Notes under the pieces: model-generated | Database searches by the model: none | The model's input: the letters and a program-made list of their open reading frames with translations, nothing else | What the model was told of the DNA's origin: nothing | Shown here: positions 10,106 through 19,602 of the stretch, in pieces | Layout: each line of letters opens with the position of its first letter | How positions within the stretch are numbered: position 1 is the first letter of the stretch | From: G965216255 sp965216255 | GTDB lineage: Bacteria; Bacteroidota; Rhodothermia; Rhodothermales; Bin80 | Assembly: GCA_965216255.1 (NCBI GenBank) | Contig: OZ244148.1 | Coordinates: forward strand, 4,030,001 to 4,094,000 | DNA: 64,000 bases | Reading direction: 5' to 3' | Made by a program: the position numbers and the translations under genes

Positions 10106-11310
10106 CTATTGTCGATACAGTTGCGTGTCGTAGCCGTGCTTAACAACCTCCGAAGAAGCCACCATAGGCACAACGTTTGCGGCATCAGCCGCCTCCGACC
10201 GGCACGCAGGGCCTGCCGCCCTGCTGAAGGGGCGCAGCCCTCTCAGACGGATGTTCCTTGCCGCATTAATGTCGCGCTCCAGCACAAGGCCACATTGATC
10301 GCACTGATAGCTACGAACACCAAGGCCTATGGGCGCCGCAGGCATGCCACCGCAGCTACTGCACTGCTGCGTCGTATAATGCGGTTTGATTTTAGCCAAC
10401 TCACCTGCGGCGCTCTCAGCCTTGTACGCAAGCTGCTCAATGAGCATGCCGAGGCAATGCTCTTGCCTGGACCTGTTGAGTCCACGTTTGCGCGATCCCC
10501 CCTTGGTCGTCATGCTCTGCAATTTCAGGTCCTCAACGGCAATGTTTGATGAATGCCGTTTTATGATGTCCGACGTAATGCCATGAACTTCATTGCTTGG
10601 GGCCACGGCCATGCGCCGAGACTCCAGCGCTAGCTTCTTCTTACGCCTAGCCTTGCTGTTCTTCTTGGCGCGGCTTTCTGAAGGCGTTTTCGCTTGCGCT
10701 CGCCGAGGCGTGCGGCATCGTATTGCGTGCCGTCGGATAGAGAACAGTTGGCCTTTACGCCTACGTCAATGCCTATGGCGGCCCGTGCGTGCTGCCTGAG
10801 CGCCGTTATGGGATGGCTGGCGACAAGCTGCACGTCGTAACCGGTGCCAAGAGGCTGCCGCACAATGCGAACTACCCCTGCGATGCCAGGCCCCGACACT
10901 ATGCTCCGACTGTCTTTGAATCGTAGCTTGCCAACTCCCTTGATCTGGAGGGTATAGTACGGCCCATTACGCCATGGCGCGGCGCCATCAAGCTTAAACG
11001 AATGAACCTCACGGCCAAGGCGGGGCAAGCCCTTCTTGTCTCTAAGAAACTTGTCATACCCAAGGCGCATACGTTGCAGAATGCTGCGCTGTGCCTTCAG
11101 CGGATATCCATCATCACCCGAAGCACACATAGTCGTCGGCCGCTTGCACATATCAAGGAAGGTCGCAGTCTTGCCTCCCTCGATGTACTGGCAGCGGCAA
11201 AGCGCCACGGCATCGTTGCGCAGCCACGACAGGTGCTGGAACAAGCTGCCCAGGGCCTCGTGCTGCGTCTTTCTGATGTGTCGGCAACGATATGTATAGG
11301 TGCGCATCAT
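10106..11310 (-). pseudogene. tnpB: TnpB (IS605 OrfB / IS1341-type) RNA-guided nuclease, frameshifted
   Basis: Two minus-strand frames join into one TnpB of about 400 residues: 11310 to about 10672, then another frame to 10106. The N-terminal part (TYRCRHIRKTQHEALGSLFQ) and the first RuvC motif (AIGIDVGVKANCSLSDGTQY) lie in the first frame. The second carries the catalytic Glu (NIAVEDLKL), a CSSCG...CDQCG zinc finger and the last RuvC Asp (ERDINAARNI). The break is one base in the Lys/Arg-rich linker around 10670 (after RLQKA). All three RuvC acidic residues survive, so either the break is very recent or it is a sequencing error. There is no TnpA partner. It lies inside the exopolysaccharide operon and must affect transcription of the two distal glycosyltransferases. 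Confidence 0.85.
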
Positions 11311-11436
11311 GTCAAGTCATATGACTTCATGCATGTCCTGTTCCGGCTACTATCGTATGTAATCCCCAATGCTATCACAATAGGCTTCCGGATGGGCGGT
11401 GGCGCCGGCACCGGTAGGGGCCATGGTCTACGCGCA

Positions 11437-12663
11437 TCAGGCCGGGGCGCTCCCGGCGCCCAGATGGTAGAGGAGGGTTTCGGCAAAGCCCGCGGCCGTA
11501 TTCTGCGCAGCGAAGCACGTGGCCCGCTTCGCATCAAAGGGGAACGAAGCCGGCTCAAGTAGCCACCGCTCCAGGGCCCTGGCCAGTGCCTTCGGCGAGG
11601 CCGCATCCACGGTTCGCCCGAGGCCATGCCGGCGCACGTGTTCGCCAAGCAGCCCGTAGTCCGATCCAAGGACGGGAACGCCCGCGAGCGCTGCCCGCAC
11701 CAGCACGCCGCTGGATCCCACGTGGCGCTGGTAGGGGAGCAGAACCAGGTCTGCAGCCGCGAAAATGCCCGGTATCTCCTCCTCGTCTACAAAGCGGTCG
11801 TGCCGGATGATCTGTACCCGGCCCTGGCCGCGGAGTCGGCTCACTTGGTCATCGATCCTGCTCTTTTCCGCGCCGCGGGCAGCGCCGATGACGACCAGAC
11901 TGAGTGCTCGCTGTTGGCCCGCCGGTAGCAGCCGAAGGGCCGCCAGCGTCGGGTAAATGCCTTTCCTTTCGGCTATGCTGCCGAAAAACAGCGCTACTCG
12001 GCGATGGTTGTCCACGCCCCAGGCGCCGCGGGTTTCGGCGCGGGAGCGAAGTGCGGGTGCGGGCGCTACCCCGTCCGGCAGCGCCAGCACGCGAACGTCA
12101 CGGCGTGGCGCCTGCACGCGTGGCACCACATACGGATCGAGGCAAAAAAGATGGCTAAAGTGCCGGTTCCGTAGAGCCTCGGACAGCAGCAGACGTTTGC
12201 GCAGCTGCGTAGCGCGGTCGCGAAGCGTGACCGGGCCGCCCCGGAACAGGTGATAGTGAAAGGAGGGCCGGAAATATATGCCGGACAGCCTGACTGGGAA
12301 AGAGAACTTGAGGCCCAGGGCAAGGGGAAGTTGAAGGTGGTCGAAGTACATGAGGAGGCAATGCTGCGGGCGGAGTCGCGTCACATAGCGGCGCAGCAGC
12401 TGCCCGTGCACGCGCACGCTGTGAAGCTGCGCGCGCATGCCTGCCGGCTGCAGCGGGACTGGCTCTTTTACCGGCACAAGACGAACCGTGCTGCGCTCCT
12501 GCGCCAATTGCAGGATGCGGGGGTGCTGTCGTGCGAAATTGGGCGTTACAACGATGTCAAGCCGCCCCGGCAAATCCCTGCGCACCCAGTATTGGGCCAG
12601 CTGTTCGATATACTGGCCGTGATGCCCACCCACGAAGAGGTCGAATAGCATGAGGTGAGGCAT
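11437..12663 (-). CDS. Glycosyltransferase, GT4-like
   Basis: A 408-residue GT-B glycosyltransferase. The start MPHLMLFDLFVGGHHGQYIE carries the glycine-rich N-terminal loop. ALFFGSIAERKGIYPTLAAL and LLPYQRHVGSSGVLVRAALAGVPVLGSDYG are typical of the donor-binding domain, the latter containing the conserved S-G-V near the catalytic site. The ATG at 12663 is preferred over an upstream extension to 12819 that overlaps the flippase gene. It begins 3 bases after the flippase stop, so it is the next gene in the operon. TnpB is inserted about 125 bases beyond its stop. Confidence 0.87.
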   Translation of the reverse strand: MPHLMLFDLFVGGHHGQYIEQLAQYWVRRDLPGRLDIVVTPNFARQHPRILQLAQERSTVRLVPVKEPVPLQPAGMRAQLHSVRVHGQLLRRYVTRLRPQHCLLMYFDHLQLPLALGLKFSFPVRLSGIYFRPSFHYHLFRGGPVTLRDRATQLRKRLLLSEALRNRHFSHLFCLDPYVVPRVQAPRRDVRVLALPDGVAPAPALRSRAETRGAWGVDNHRRVALFFGSIAERKGIYPTLAALRLLPAGQQRALSLVVIGAARGAEKSRIDDQVSRLRGQGRVQIIRHDRFVDEEEIPGIFAAADLVLLPYQRHVGSSGVLVRAALAGVPVLGSDYGLLGEHVRRHGLGRTVDAASPKALARALERWLLEPASFPFDAKRATCFAAQNTAAGFAETLLYHLGAGSAPA

Positions 12664-12665
12664 AG

Positions 12666-14177
12666 CTAGTCTATGGACGGGGTTTCGGCGCGCCGAAGAA
12701 TGAGATGCACGCACCATGCCTGAAGTTTGCGGCGGACCGGATGCATCCACAGCGGAAGCGCGACCGCCATCGCGTAGGCTACAGGTGCGAGCAGCCCCTG
12801 GGTCCACATGGAGTCCCACAGACTAGAAATCCAGAGCGCGGCGGCAAGCCCGACCAGGCCCGCCGCACCCAGCAGGAAGCTTTCGCGCTGGAGGAGCTCA
12901 GACAGTCGCACGGGGTGTGCCCGCTGATAGGCGGCGGCAATGAGTGCGCTGCCGGCAAGAAGGGCCACCACGAAGCCGACGACGACCCCGGTGCCGCCGT
13001 ACAAGCGGCCCAGCGCAAGGCCCAGGGTGCCATTGAGTACGCCGATTGCTACGTGGCCCAGTACGTTCCAGCGCAGCTCACCCATTCCCAGGTAGGCAAA
13101 GTAGGCCGGGTTGGAGAGCATATTGAGGAACCAGCCCACGAAGAGCAGTATGGAGAAGGATACGAAGAGGGACTCGTACGAGCCCAGCCATAGCCTGGAG
13201 ACGACTGGGGTAAGCACGATGAAAAGCGGGAGAAGCCCCAGGATTAGGTACAATACGAGTCGGAAGGACATCACGTAGACCTGCCGCAGCGCTTCGGTCT
13301 GCCGTTCCTGCAGGTCGGCTATAGCGGGTACGATGGACTGGTGTGCCGTTACGAACAGTGCGCGGAGCTGAAACACCATGCGGTGGGCAAATTCGAAATA
13401 TCCTACCACGGCCGCGCCCCCGAAGATGGTCACGAGCCACTTGGTCAGCGGTTCGGTAAGCAGTTTGCACACGGATATGAGCTGAAAATTGGCGCTGTAG
13501 GAGAGCATTTCACGGAATACGTTCCACGTCCACCGGCGTGGGATAAGCGGCAGGCGCGGCATGATACGTCTTAGTACGAACCACGACGCGAAAAGCAGCA
13601 GGCCGGCCTGCATGAGCTGGGCCTGGGCCAGCCCCACGAGTCCCCGCGCGGGCACCAGCAACAAGGCGGCAGCCAGGTATGCAAGCGTGGCGCCCATGAG
13701 CAGGAAGTGGCGGAGGTCGACGCGCTGGTGACCGTCTAGCGCCCCCTGTAGCACCCCCGCGATGGACGTCAGCCAGAAAGCGGCAAATGCATATGGCAGG
13801 ATGGCCAGCGCGGCCGTGACCTGGCTTGGCTGCAGCGGCAGGGCCAGTAGGTAGGCCGCCGCCGGGTAGAGTGCCAGAAGGACTACAAGGAGAAATGCTG
13901 CCAGAGAGACCGTGGCCGTCTCTACGATCTGGACTACGCGCTCGAAGTGCCCGCGGGCCAGGTACATGGACACGAACTTGACGACGCTCGTTGCCAGTCC
14001 CAGGTTGGCCAGGCTGCTGACGGAGGTGGTGGCCAGGACGAGGGACCACACGCCGAAGTACTCGATTCCGACGGTGTCCTTTACGTACCGGTAAAGTACG
14101 AAGAACGTACCGCCGGTAACCATCACCTGTAGGGCGGAGGCGAGTGCGTTGACGAGGAGCCGTCGCTTTTGCAGCAT
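12666..14177 (-). CDS. Polysaccharide flippase, Wzx-like (MOP superfamily)
   Basis: A 503-residue, strongly hydrophobic protein with about 12-14 predicted helices. The N-terminal stretch VMVTGGTFFVLYRYVKDTVG followed by GIEYFGVWSLV is typical of Wzx/RfbX polysaccharide exporters. Such proteins flip undecaprenyl-linked repeat units across the inner membrane. Its position next to a polymerase, Wzz and an SLBB export protein fits a Wzx/Wzy-dependent pathway. It is followed immediately by a glycosyltransferase and preceded by a 179-base gap after the FkbM methyltransferase. Confidence 0.85.
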   Translation of the reverse strand: MLQKRRLLVNALASALQVMVTGGTFFVLYRYVKDTVGIEYFGVWSLVLATTSVSSLANLGLATSVVKFVSMYLARGHFERVVQIVETATVSLAAFLLVVLLALYPAAAYLLALPLQPSQVTAALAILPYAFAAFWLTSIAGVLQGALDGHQRVDLRHFLLMGATLAYLAAALLLVPARGLVGLAQAQLMQAGLLLFASWFVLRRIMPRLPLIPRRWTWNVFREMLSYSANFQLISVCKLLTEPLTKWLVTIFGGAAVVGYFEFAHRMVFQLRALFVTAHQSIVPAIADLQERQTEALRQVYVMSFRLVLYLILGLLPLFIVLTPVVSRLWLGSYESLFVSFSILLFVGWFLNMLSNPAYFAYLGMGELRWNVLGHVAIGVLNGTLGLALGRLYGGTGVVVGFVVALLAGSALIAAAYQRAHPVRLSELLQRESFLLGAAGLVGLAAALWISSLWDSMWTQGLLAPVAYAMAVALPLWMHPVRRKLQAWCVHLILRRAETPSID

Positions 14178-14356
14178 CTTTGATGGCGGGCCCCGCCTCG
14201 GGGTCCTGGGTCATTAGGCGTGCCGGGACAGCCTTTGCCCCGTATGCGGGGCCGTGTGTTGTTTCGGGAGCGTAGTGCCTGCTGGAAATGTCGGCAGCCC
14301 GGCATGCCTGCGTGCATGCAGGGATCCGTGCCGCGCCGGGAATGCGGGCCTGTGCG

Positions 14357-15088
14357 TCATTGGACGCCGGGGTCGCGAAAGAACAGGCCGTCCACTTGCA
14401 GCAATTGCCCCGACTTGGGATCTTCCACCACCGGTTGGAAGGACATGAGCACAAAGCCGCGTGCCTGCAGGTAGGTGATCATTTCGACGAGGCGAGGCTC
14501 GCCCGTATACATGGGCACGAGTGATAGTTCGAGCTGGACCCCCTGAATGGCCGGGAGCGAGGAGGCGCCTCCGTCCAGCACGTGCCGCTCGTATCCCTGC
14601 GCGTCGATCTTGAGACAGACACGATCTCTCGCCTGGTAGCACCGGTCAAAGACGTCGTCAAGCCGAACAATGGATACTTCCTCGCTACCGACGTAGGCGG
14701 CATCCGGATAGGCGGCCTTGTGCCGCGGTTCTATGTCAAGCAAAGAGCTGCTCTCCGAATTGCGGGCAATATTGATCCGCCGTTGTTCTGGTATTCGTCC
14801 GAGGCCGACATGTATTGCGTGCCATTCGGGGTCGGGCCTTGCCCTTGCCTCGAGCCTCGCGAAGGGGGCGGAAAGGGGCTCGAAGGATACGATGCGCCCG
14901 GTATATCCCGTGCTTCTCAGCTCAAGGGCGAAGCCTCCGCTACTTGCGCCCACATCAAGGACCAGATTAATAGCGTGGTGCTGGAAAAGGCGCGCACGCC
15001 GTGCCGCCGCGGAGCTGCGCGGGTGGTATCGGATAATGTCGAATCCGCACCTGCGCGCCACGCGCTTTACAAAGGAGCGGGCATTCAT
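14357..15088 (-). CDS. FkbM-family methyltransferase
   Basis: A 243-residue SAM-dependent methyltransferase. The SAM-binding motif LVLDVGASSGGFALELR is followed by RIVSFEPLSAPFARLEARA (acidic residue after beta2). The FkbM C-terminal features SIVRLDDVFDRC and LKIDAQGYERHVLDGG are clear. In polysaccharide clusters this family usually O-methylates a sugar of the repeat unit. Its ATG overlaps the stop of the polymerase gene by 4 bases (15085-15088), so translation is coupled. Confidence 0.9.
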   Translation of the reverse strand: MNARSFVKRVARRCGFDIIRYHPRSSAAARRARLFQHHAINLVLDVGASSGGFALELRSTGYTGRIVSFEPLSAPFARLEARARPDPEWHAIHVGLGRIPEQRRINIARNSESSSLLDIEPRHKAAYPDAAYVGSEEVSIVRLDDVFDRCYQARDRVCLKIDAQGYERHVLDGGASSLPAIQGVQLELSLVPMYTGEPRLVEMITYLQARGFVLMSFQPVVEDPKSGQLLQVDGLFFRDPGVQ

Positions 15089-16518
15089 GCGCTCTGTTCC
15101 TTCAAGCCACGGTGGTACGCGCCGCCGGCAATTCCTGCGGCGAGGCTGAAGATGAAAAGCGAATCCTTCAGGAAAAACGGGTTGGATGTAATGGTCGAAA
15201 GCGTGAAGGCGACAAGGCTTGCCGCGGCAGCAAGCCCGCAGATACGCATCCAGGAGCTTCCGTCTTGCATGAGGAACGCCTGCACGCCCCGCACTATGGT
15301 GCGGGCCCAGAAGAATAGAACAAGACCGAGCCCCCAGAGGCCGAATTTGAACCAGAGTCCCACATAACCATTGTGCACCAGGGCATCAAAATCCGTGGAC
15401 TGGTGCGCTATATCGTAAAAATAATAGGAGACGCCCATGCCGTAACCGAGAATGGGATTTTGCACAACGTGTCCCATCACCGTCCGTGCCTCTCTGAATC
15501 GATTTACGAGCGAAATATCCGACGTGATAGCGGAGCCTACGGAGACAAAGCGCTGCGCGAGGCCTCCCACGAGTAGGTCCATGTAGGCTCCAAAGAACAG
15601 GAAACCAATGCCCGTGAGTGCGGCAAGTCCGACGACGCCCAGCCACAGCATGCGCTTGCGCACGCGCGCGCCGGCCAGCACAAAAAGAACGCATGTACCC
15701 AGAAGGAACGCCATCCAGTAACCTCGGCTCTGCGTCAATATCAGCCCGGCAAAGCAGAGCAGGAACAGGCCCAGCCGCACCGCGAAGGACAGCCATCGCC
15801 GTGCAAAGAGGAGCAGCGTGAGACTGAATACGGAGGTCACCATGAGCAGGTTGTCATTGGTTACCACGCGGCCGGTAGCAACCTGCCATGCCTGCGTGGC
15901 GCCGGAGAGCTGTTGCCGAAATTCAAGCAAATTGCGCCCGGCAACCAGTACACCGATGCAGATCACTGTCGCCACGAGGATCCGCGGTCCGTGGCGGTGT
16001 TCACTCACCGTCTCTTTGAGCGGAAAATAAAGCGCCAACAGGGACAGAGAAAAGATTTCGCTCGCGGCACCGGTCAGGCTGCCGCCAAAGATCACGGTAA
16101 GCGGGAGGGTAAGCGGCAAGAGCAGCAAAAACACGAAGAGCGCCCTGTCTTCGGCCGTGTGGACAAAGCGCACGCGCGTAACAAGCAGGCGCGTAGCATA
16201 CCAGTGAAAGAGCACGGCATACAGGTACAGCCCGTATACGATTTCCCGGAGCTGGAATCCGGCTTCGTTGTTTGCCACGACCGCAAAGCCGACCAGGACG
16301 ACGAACAGATTCAGGGTCGGGTGCCTGAAAAGAAACACAGCTGCCACAGCCGCTACGAGCAGGCCGGGCAGCGCTAACGCCAGTAGCAAGGACCCGGACC
16401 AGGCCACCAGCAAAACCAGAACGAGACTGCAGAAAAGGCCTGCCGTGAGCGCGAGGCGCCCCCACTTCCAGAACTGCACCGGTGTCGGCGCATCAAGCAT
16501 GGCGGCGTGGTTTGGCAT
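15085..16518 (-). CDS. O-antigen polymerase/ligase-like membrane protein (Wzy/WaaL-like)
   Basis: About 477 residues with 10-12 hydrophobic helices and a large periplasmic loop around residues 340-400, containing FREARTVMGHVVQNPILGYG and DFDALVHNGYVGLWFKFG. The R...G-x-G plus H-N pattern is the hallmark of the Wzy_C/O-antigen-ligase family. In this operon it probably polymerises the flipped repeat unit. The start is uncertain: ATG at 16560 or 16518. I prefer 16518 (PNHAAMLDAPTPVQFWKWG) because the added residues look non-conserved. It overlaps the FkbM gene by 4 bases. Confidence 0.8.
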   Translation of the reverse strand: MPNHAAMLDAPTPVQFWKWGRLALTAGLFCSLVLVLLVAWSGSLLLALALPGLLVAAVAAVFLFRHPTLNLFVVLVGFAVVANNEAGFQLREIVYGLYLYAVLFHWYATRLLVTRVRFVHTAEDRALFVFLLLLPLTLPLTVIFGGSLTGAASEIFSLSLLALYFPLKETVSEHRHGPRILVATVICIGVLVAGRNLLEFRQQLSGATQAWQVATGRVVTNDNLLMVTSVFSLTLLLFARRWLSFAVRLGLFLLCFAGLILTQSRGYWMAFLLGTCVLFVLAGARVRKRMLWLGVVGLAALTGIGFLFFGAYMDLLVGGLAQRFVSVGSAITSDISLVNRFREARTVMGHVVQNPILGYGMGVSYYFYDIAHQSTDFDALVHNGYVGLWFKFGLWGLGLVLFFWARTIVRGVQAFLMQDGSSWMRICGLAAAASLVAFTLSTITSNPFFLKDSLFIFSLAAGIAGGAYHRGLKEQSA

Positions 16519-16573
16519 GGGTAAGGCGTGGCAGCATGTCCCCGGCTCAGGTAGAGGCAAACAATATGGTTAT

Positions 16574-16600
16574 GCTCCTACGCCATACGGGCGTAGGAGC
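16574..16600. terminator. 11-bp perfect hairpin between Wzz and polymerase genes
   Basis: GCTCCTACGCC, loop ATACG, GGCGTAGGAGC is a perfect inverted repeat in the intergenic gap of the exopolysaccharide operon. No T-run follows on the minus strand. It could be an attenuator or an mRNA-stability element that sets the ratio of upstream (export, Wzz) to downstream (synthesis) genes. Function is inference. Confidence 0.45.
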
Positions 16601-16666
16601 TAGCGGCCCGGCATTGGATTCAGCTTTGGTCTGGAGCGCGCTGGTGCGGCACAAACTCGCGGGCGT

Positions 16667-17833
16667 TCATGCCGCCGTGGCCGATGCGAACCTGCCGGCC
16701 ACCCGGGCATGGTTGCGTCTCCACCATTCGATGAGCAGGATGTAGACAACAACGAGCAGGAATGAGGAAAGCGTTGACGCCACCACGATGACGGAGCGTC
16801 GTGGCCGGGCTTTCTCGGCAGGAGGAACCGCCATATCGACAATCTGGACGGCTTCGGTCCGGCGCTGCTCTTCCAGGCGTGCTTCCTCCAGTACGGGGCG
16901 GGTAAGCTCCAGGAGCGTGCCAAGAATCTTGCCTTGCATCTCCAACTCGACAAATTCACGAACAACCGCGGGGATGCTGTCCTGTGCTATGGGCATCAGA
17001 CGCTCCTTTCCCGCGAGCAGCGCATCATATCGCCGGTTTGCAGCATCCATGGACACTCTTGCGGATCGCACCGCGGAATTCTCGGGCCCGTACAACTCCA
17101 GCAGCGTCTCAAATTCGATTTCGGCCTGCCGCGTGCGCAATAGCCATGCGGTCAGGCCTTCCGCGAAGGCCTCTCCCTGGGTCCTGGGGTCAACAAGACC
17201 GGAATTCTCCTGCAGGTGCTCCAGCGCCGTGGCCACGGAGTCCAGTTCTGCCTCCGTATCTGCGTAGCGTTGCTCGACATAGCGTCTGAACATCCCGGCA
17301 CTCTGCGATGCCAGGTCGGCATTGAGGCGATTGAGATCCTGCACGAAATAGTTGGCCATGTCGGCCGCGCGCTGGGGATTGCGGTCGTAGACCCGGACAG
17401 CCAGGTGGCTGTATTCCTCATCCACCACGAAATCTATGTTTGATTCCAGCGTCTGTACGGCCGCGTAAAGCGGGTCTCTGCTGTCCGCCACGTCATAGAT
17501 GGTAATCAGATCGAATTCTCGTACCACGCTTTCCTTCACCGATCGGCTGTCCAGGATCGAGAGGTAGCGCAGGTAATCTCCGGCGATGCCGCCCAGCAAC
17601 GAACTCGCCGCTGGAGGCAAACTACCGAGAATGGCGCTGGAGAGGATGCCAGACCCGGTGCGCGCCGGAAGCAGCAGGCGCGTCTGGGCCATGAACCAGA
17701 TTGGTAGTAGCAAGCTGATTGCGACCGAAAGCACGGCTGCTGTCCCCGTAACTGCGATTACAAGCCACCGGCGGCGCCAAAAGATGCCGACTAGGGCCCA
17801 TGGGTCCAGGAGTGACGGTTGCTCCATATTCAT
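16667..17833 (-). CDS. Wzz-type polysaccharide chain-length determinant / co-polymerase
   Basis: A 388-residue inner-membrane protein with two terminal transmembrane segments (RWLVIAVTGTAAVLSVAISL near residue 25 and a C-terminal VIVVASTLSSFLLVVVYILL) and a long coiled periplasmic region between. The Pro-rich motif before the second helix, MAVPPAEKARPRRS, is diagnostic of the Wzz/GNVR family. It lacks a C-terminal tyrosine kinase domain. It would control chain length with the polymerase and connect to the SLBB outer-membrane export protein, whose gene ends 12 bases upstream. Confidence 0.9.
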   Translation of the reverse strand: MNMEQPSLLDPWALVGIFWRRRWLVIAVTGTAAVLSVAISLLLPIWFMAQTRLLLPARTGSGILSSAILGSLPPAASSLLGGIAGDYLRYLSILDSRSVKESVVREFDLITIYDVADSRDPLYAAVQTLESNIDFVVDEEYSHLAVRVYDRNPQRAADMANYFVQDLNRLNADLASQSAGMFRRYVEQRYADTEAELDSVATALEHLQENSGLVDPRTQGEAFAEGLTAWLLRTRQAEIEFETLLELYGPENSAVRSARVSMDAANRRYDALLAGKERLMPIAQDSIPAVVREFVELEMQGKILGTLLELTRPVLEEARLEEQRRTEAVQIVDMAVPPAEKARPRRSVIVVASTLSSFLLVVVYILLIEWWRRNHARVAGRFASATAA

Positions 17834-17844
17834 TGATGTTCAGG

Positions 17845-19557
17845 CTAGCGACTAATGGCCGCATACGCCGTGATGATGCTTGTGATGGCCGTTACACCTG
17901 TGATGATTACCTGCGTAAGCTGTATGCGCTGCTGCTGCTTTGTGAGCAGCAATTGGGCCATGTCCGGCGTTTCCGCGTTGTCCTTTCGGTCAACAAAAAT
18001 GGAATCACCGGACCGAACGATAGAGGACTTTCCAACCCGAAATTCGCCCGTGCCGTCTTCGAAGACGTACACCGTCCTGGCATCAGGTCCCGGCCCGCCG
18101 ACGAGATTGATGTAATACTCCGCTGTTTGGCCTTCCACGAACCCGACAGTCCCGGGGCGGGGAACGTTGCCTATTACGACGACAGTGCCTTCGTTGCGAG
18201 GGAAGACCAGGCGATCTCCGTCATACAGGACCATATCCTGCTGCTGCCCCGTCAGGATCGCCTCGATGTTGGCAACTACGCGATTTGCGCTATGCGCTGC
18301 AAATGAAAGGGCATAGGTACGACTAAAGAAGTCGAGGTTGTTGGTGTGCCCAAACTCGCGGTAGTTGAGCGAATTGCGGCGCTCCATAAAGGCGGCGCCC
18401 AAGCTGGCATCGTCTTTGAGGCCGCCTGCAAGGCCTACAAGATCCAGCAGCGTAGTCTTGCCGTCCTCAATGCGATAGGTTCCCGGATACTGCACGCGCC
18501 CGTAGATCGCGGCTTGGGCAACTTCCTCGGGGAGGACGTTGATATGGTCTCCCTTTCTGATGCGCGGAGGCTCCGTGTTTCCCTGCAGCATGTCGCTCAT
18601 GTGTACGCTAATGACTTCCCCGCCTGGGTCACCGCGCGTGATGCGAACTTCACCGATGTCTTCCAGGTTGGAATACCCGGCCGCGATGCTCAAAATGTCC
18701 AGTACCGTTTCTTCTGGGCGTACGTCGTACTGGCCGGGATAAGGAATTTCGCCCGACACGCGCGCTGCGTCTCTTTCCGAATGAAAGGCGGGAACCGTAA
18801 TGTGGTCGCCGTCCTGCAAATACGGATTAGATTCGGTATCACCGGTGGTGTAATAGCGCATCAAGTCAAACGTCTGCGTCGTCCCGTCGCGGTGGGTAAC
18901 CCTTACGTTGCGGAGCGAAGGCCTAAAGCCCTCCTGCAGTTCGGGGCGCTCGGCGGTGCCGGACGTAGGCAGGCAGATGCTGTCTTCCGCGCCGGCGTTC
19001 GGGCAGTACAGGCTGCGCGCGCGGTAGGCAAAACTCACCGCATTGTCTACCCGTGAAATGGGCAGCATCAGGTATCGTCCCGGTTCGGGTACCGCACCCG
19101 ATATGTGGACATAGAATGTTCGCGTCCGCAGCAGGCTGATGCTTACCGGGACATTGACGTAGCGCTGCTGCAAGGCCTCCAGAGCTTCGCTTTGTACGAC
19201 GGCCAGCGTCCTGCCTGCGGCGGGAATCACTCCGGCTTCCGGCAGAACCAAGTTGCCGGAGGCTGACACAAAGACCGGCTCACGCAGGGGTAGAAGGCCT
19301 CCTACGGAAACATTGAAATGATCGCCCGGGCCCAGTATGTATTCTTCCGCGTCCAGTGGGCCTTCCAGGGCCGTGATTTCGGGATCCATGGATGACTGCA
19401 GGAGCTGCTGCTGCAGGCGCAGGCCGGGGGAATCGGTGGCATCGTCAAGGATGCCGAAGTTCAGGGCACTACGCTGCGCTACCACAGTCAGGCTAAGCAC
19501 TGCGGTCAAAATGGACGCACACACGCCGATTCGTCGTGCGGCAGTTAGTCTCGTCAT
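17845..19557 (-). CDS. Polysaccharide export protein with SLBB domains (Wza-like)
   Basis: About 570 residues. A signal peptide (RRIGVCASILTAVLSLTVVA) follows the ATG at 19557. The Poly_export domain begins at EEYILGPGDHFNVSVGG. Several SLBB/soluble-ligand-binding beta-grasp repeats follow (VSGEIPYPGQYDVRPEETVL, IYGRVQYPGTYRIEDGKTTL, VIGNVPRPGTVGFVEGQT). The C-terminus has a hydrophobic segment (LTQVIITGVTAITSIITAYA). It is longer than Wza and close to the multi-SLBB export proteins of Bacteroidota. It is the first gene of the exopolysaccharide operon. A start further upstream at 19641 would overlap ispE and is rejected. Confidence 0.9.
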   Translation of the reverse strand: MTRLTAARRIGVCASILTAVLSLTVVAQRSALNFGILDDATDSPGLRLQQQLLQSSMDPEITALEGPLDAEEYILGPGDHFNVSVGGLLPLREPVFVSASGNLVLPEAGVIPAAGRTLAVVQSEALEALQQRYVNVPVSISLLRTRTFYVHISGAVPEPGRYLMLPISRVDNAVSFAYRARSLYCPNAGAEDSICLPTSGTAERPELQEGFRPSLRNVRVTHRDGTTQTFDLMRYYTTGDTESNPYLQDGDHITVPAFHSERDAARVSGEIPYPGQYDVRPEETVLDILSIAAGYSNLEDIGEVRITRGDPGGEVISVHMSDMLQGNTEPPRIRKGDHINVLPEEVAQAAIYGRVQYPGTYRIEDGKTTLLDLVGLAGGLKDDASLGAAFMERRNSLNYREFGHTNNLDFFSRTYALSFAAHSANRVVANIEAILTGQQQDMVLYDGDRLVFPRNEGTVVVIGNVPRPGTVGFVEGQTAEYYINLVGGPGPDARTVYVFEDGTGEFRVGKSSIVRSGDSIFVDRKDNAETPDMAQLLLTKQQQRIQLTQVIITGVTAITSIITAYAAISR

Positions 19558-19602
19558 GGGAATTTGGAATAGACAAGGGAGGAACCAAACCACCCTGTAA
19601 TC

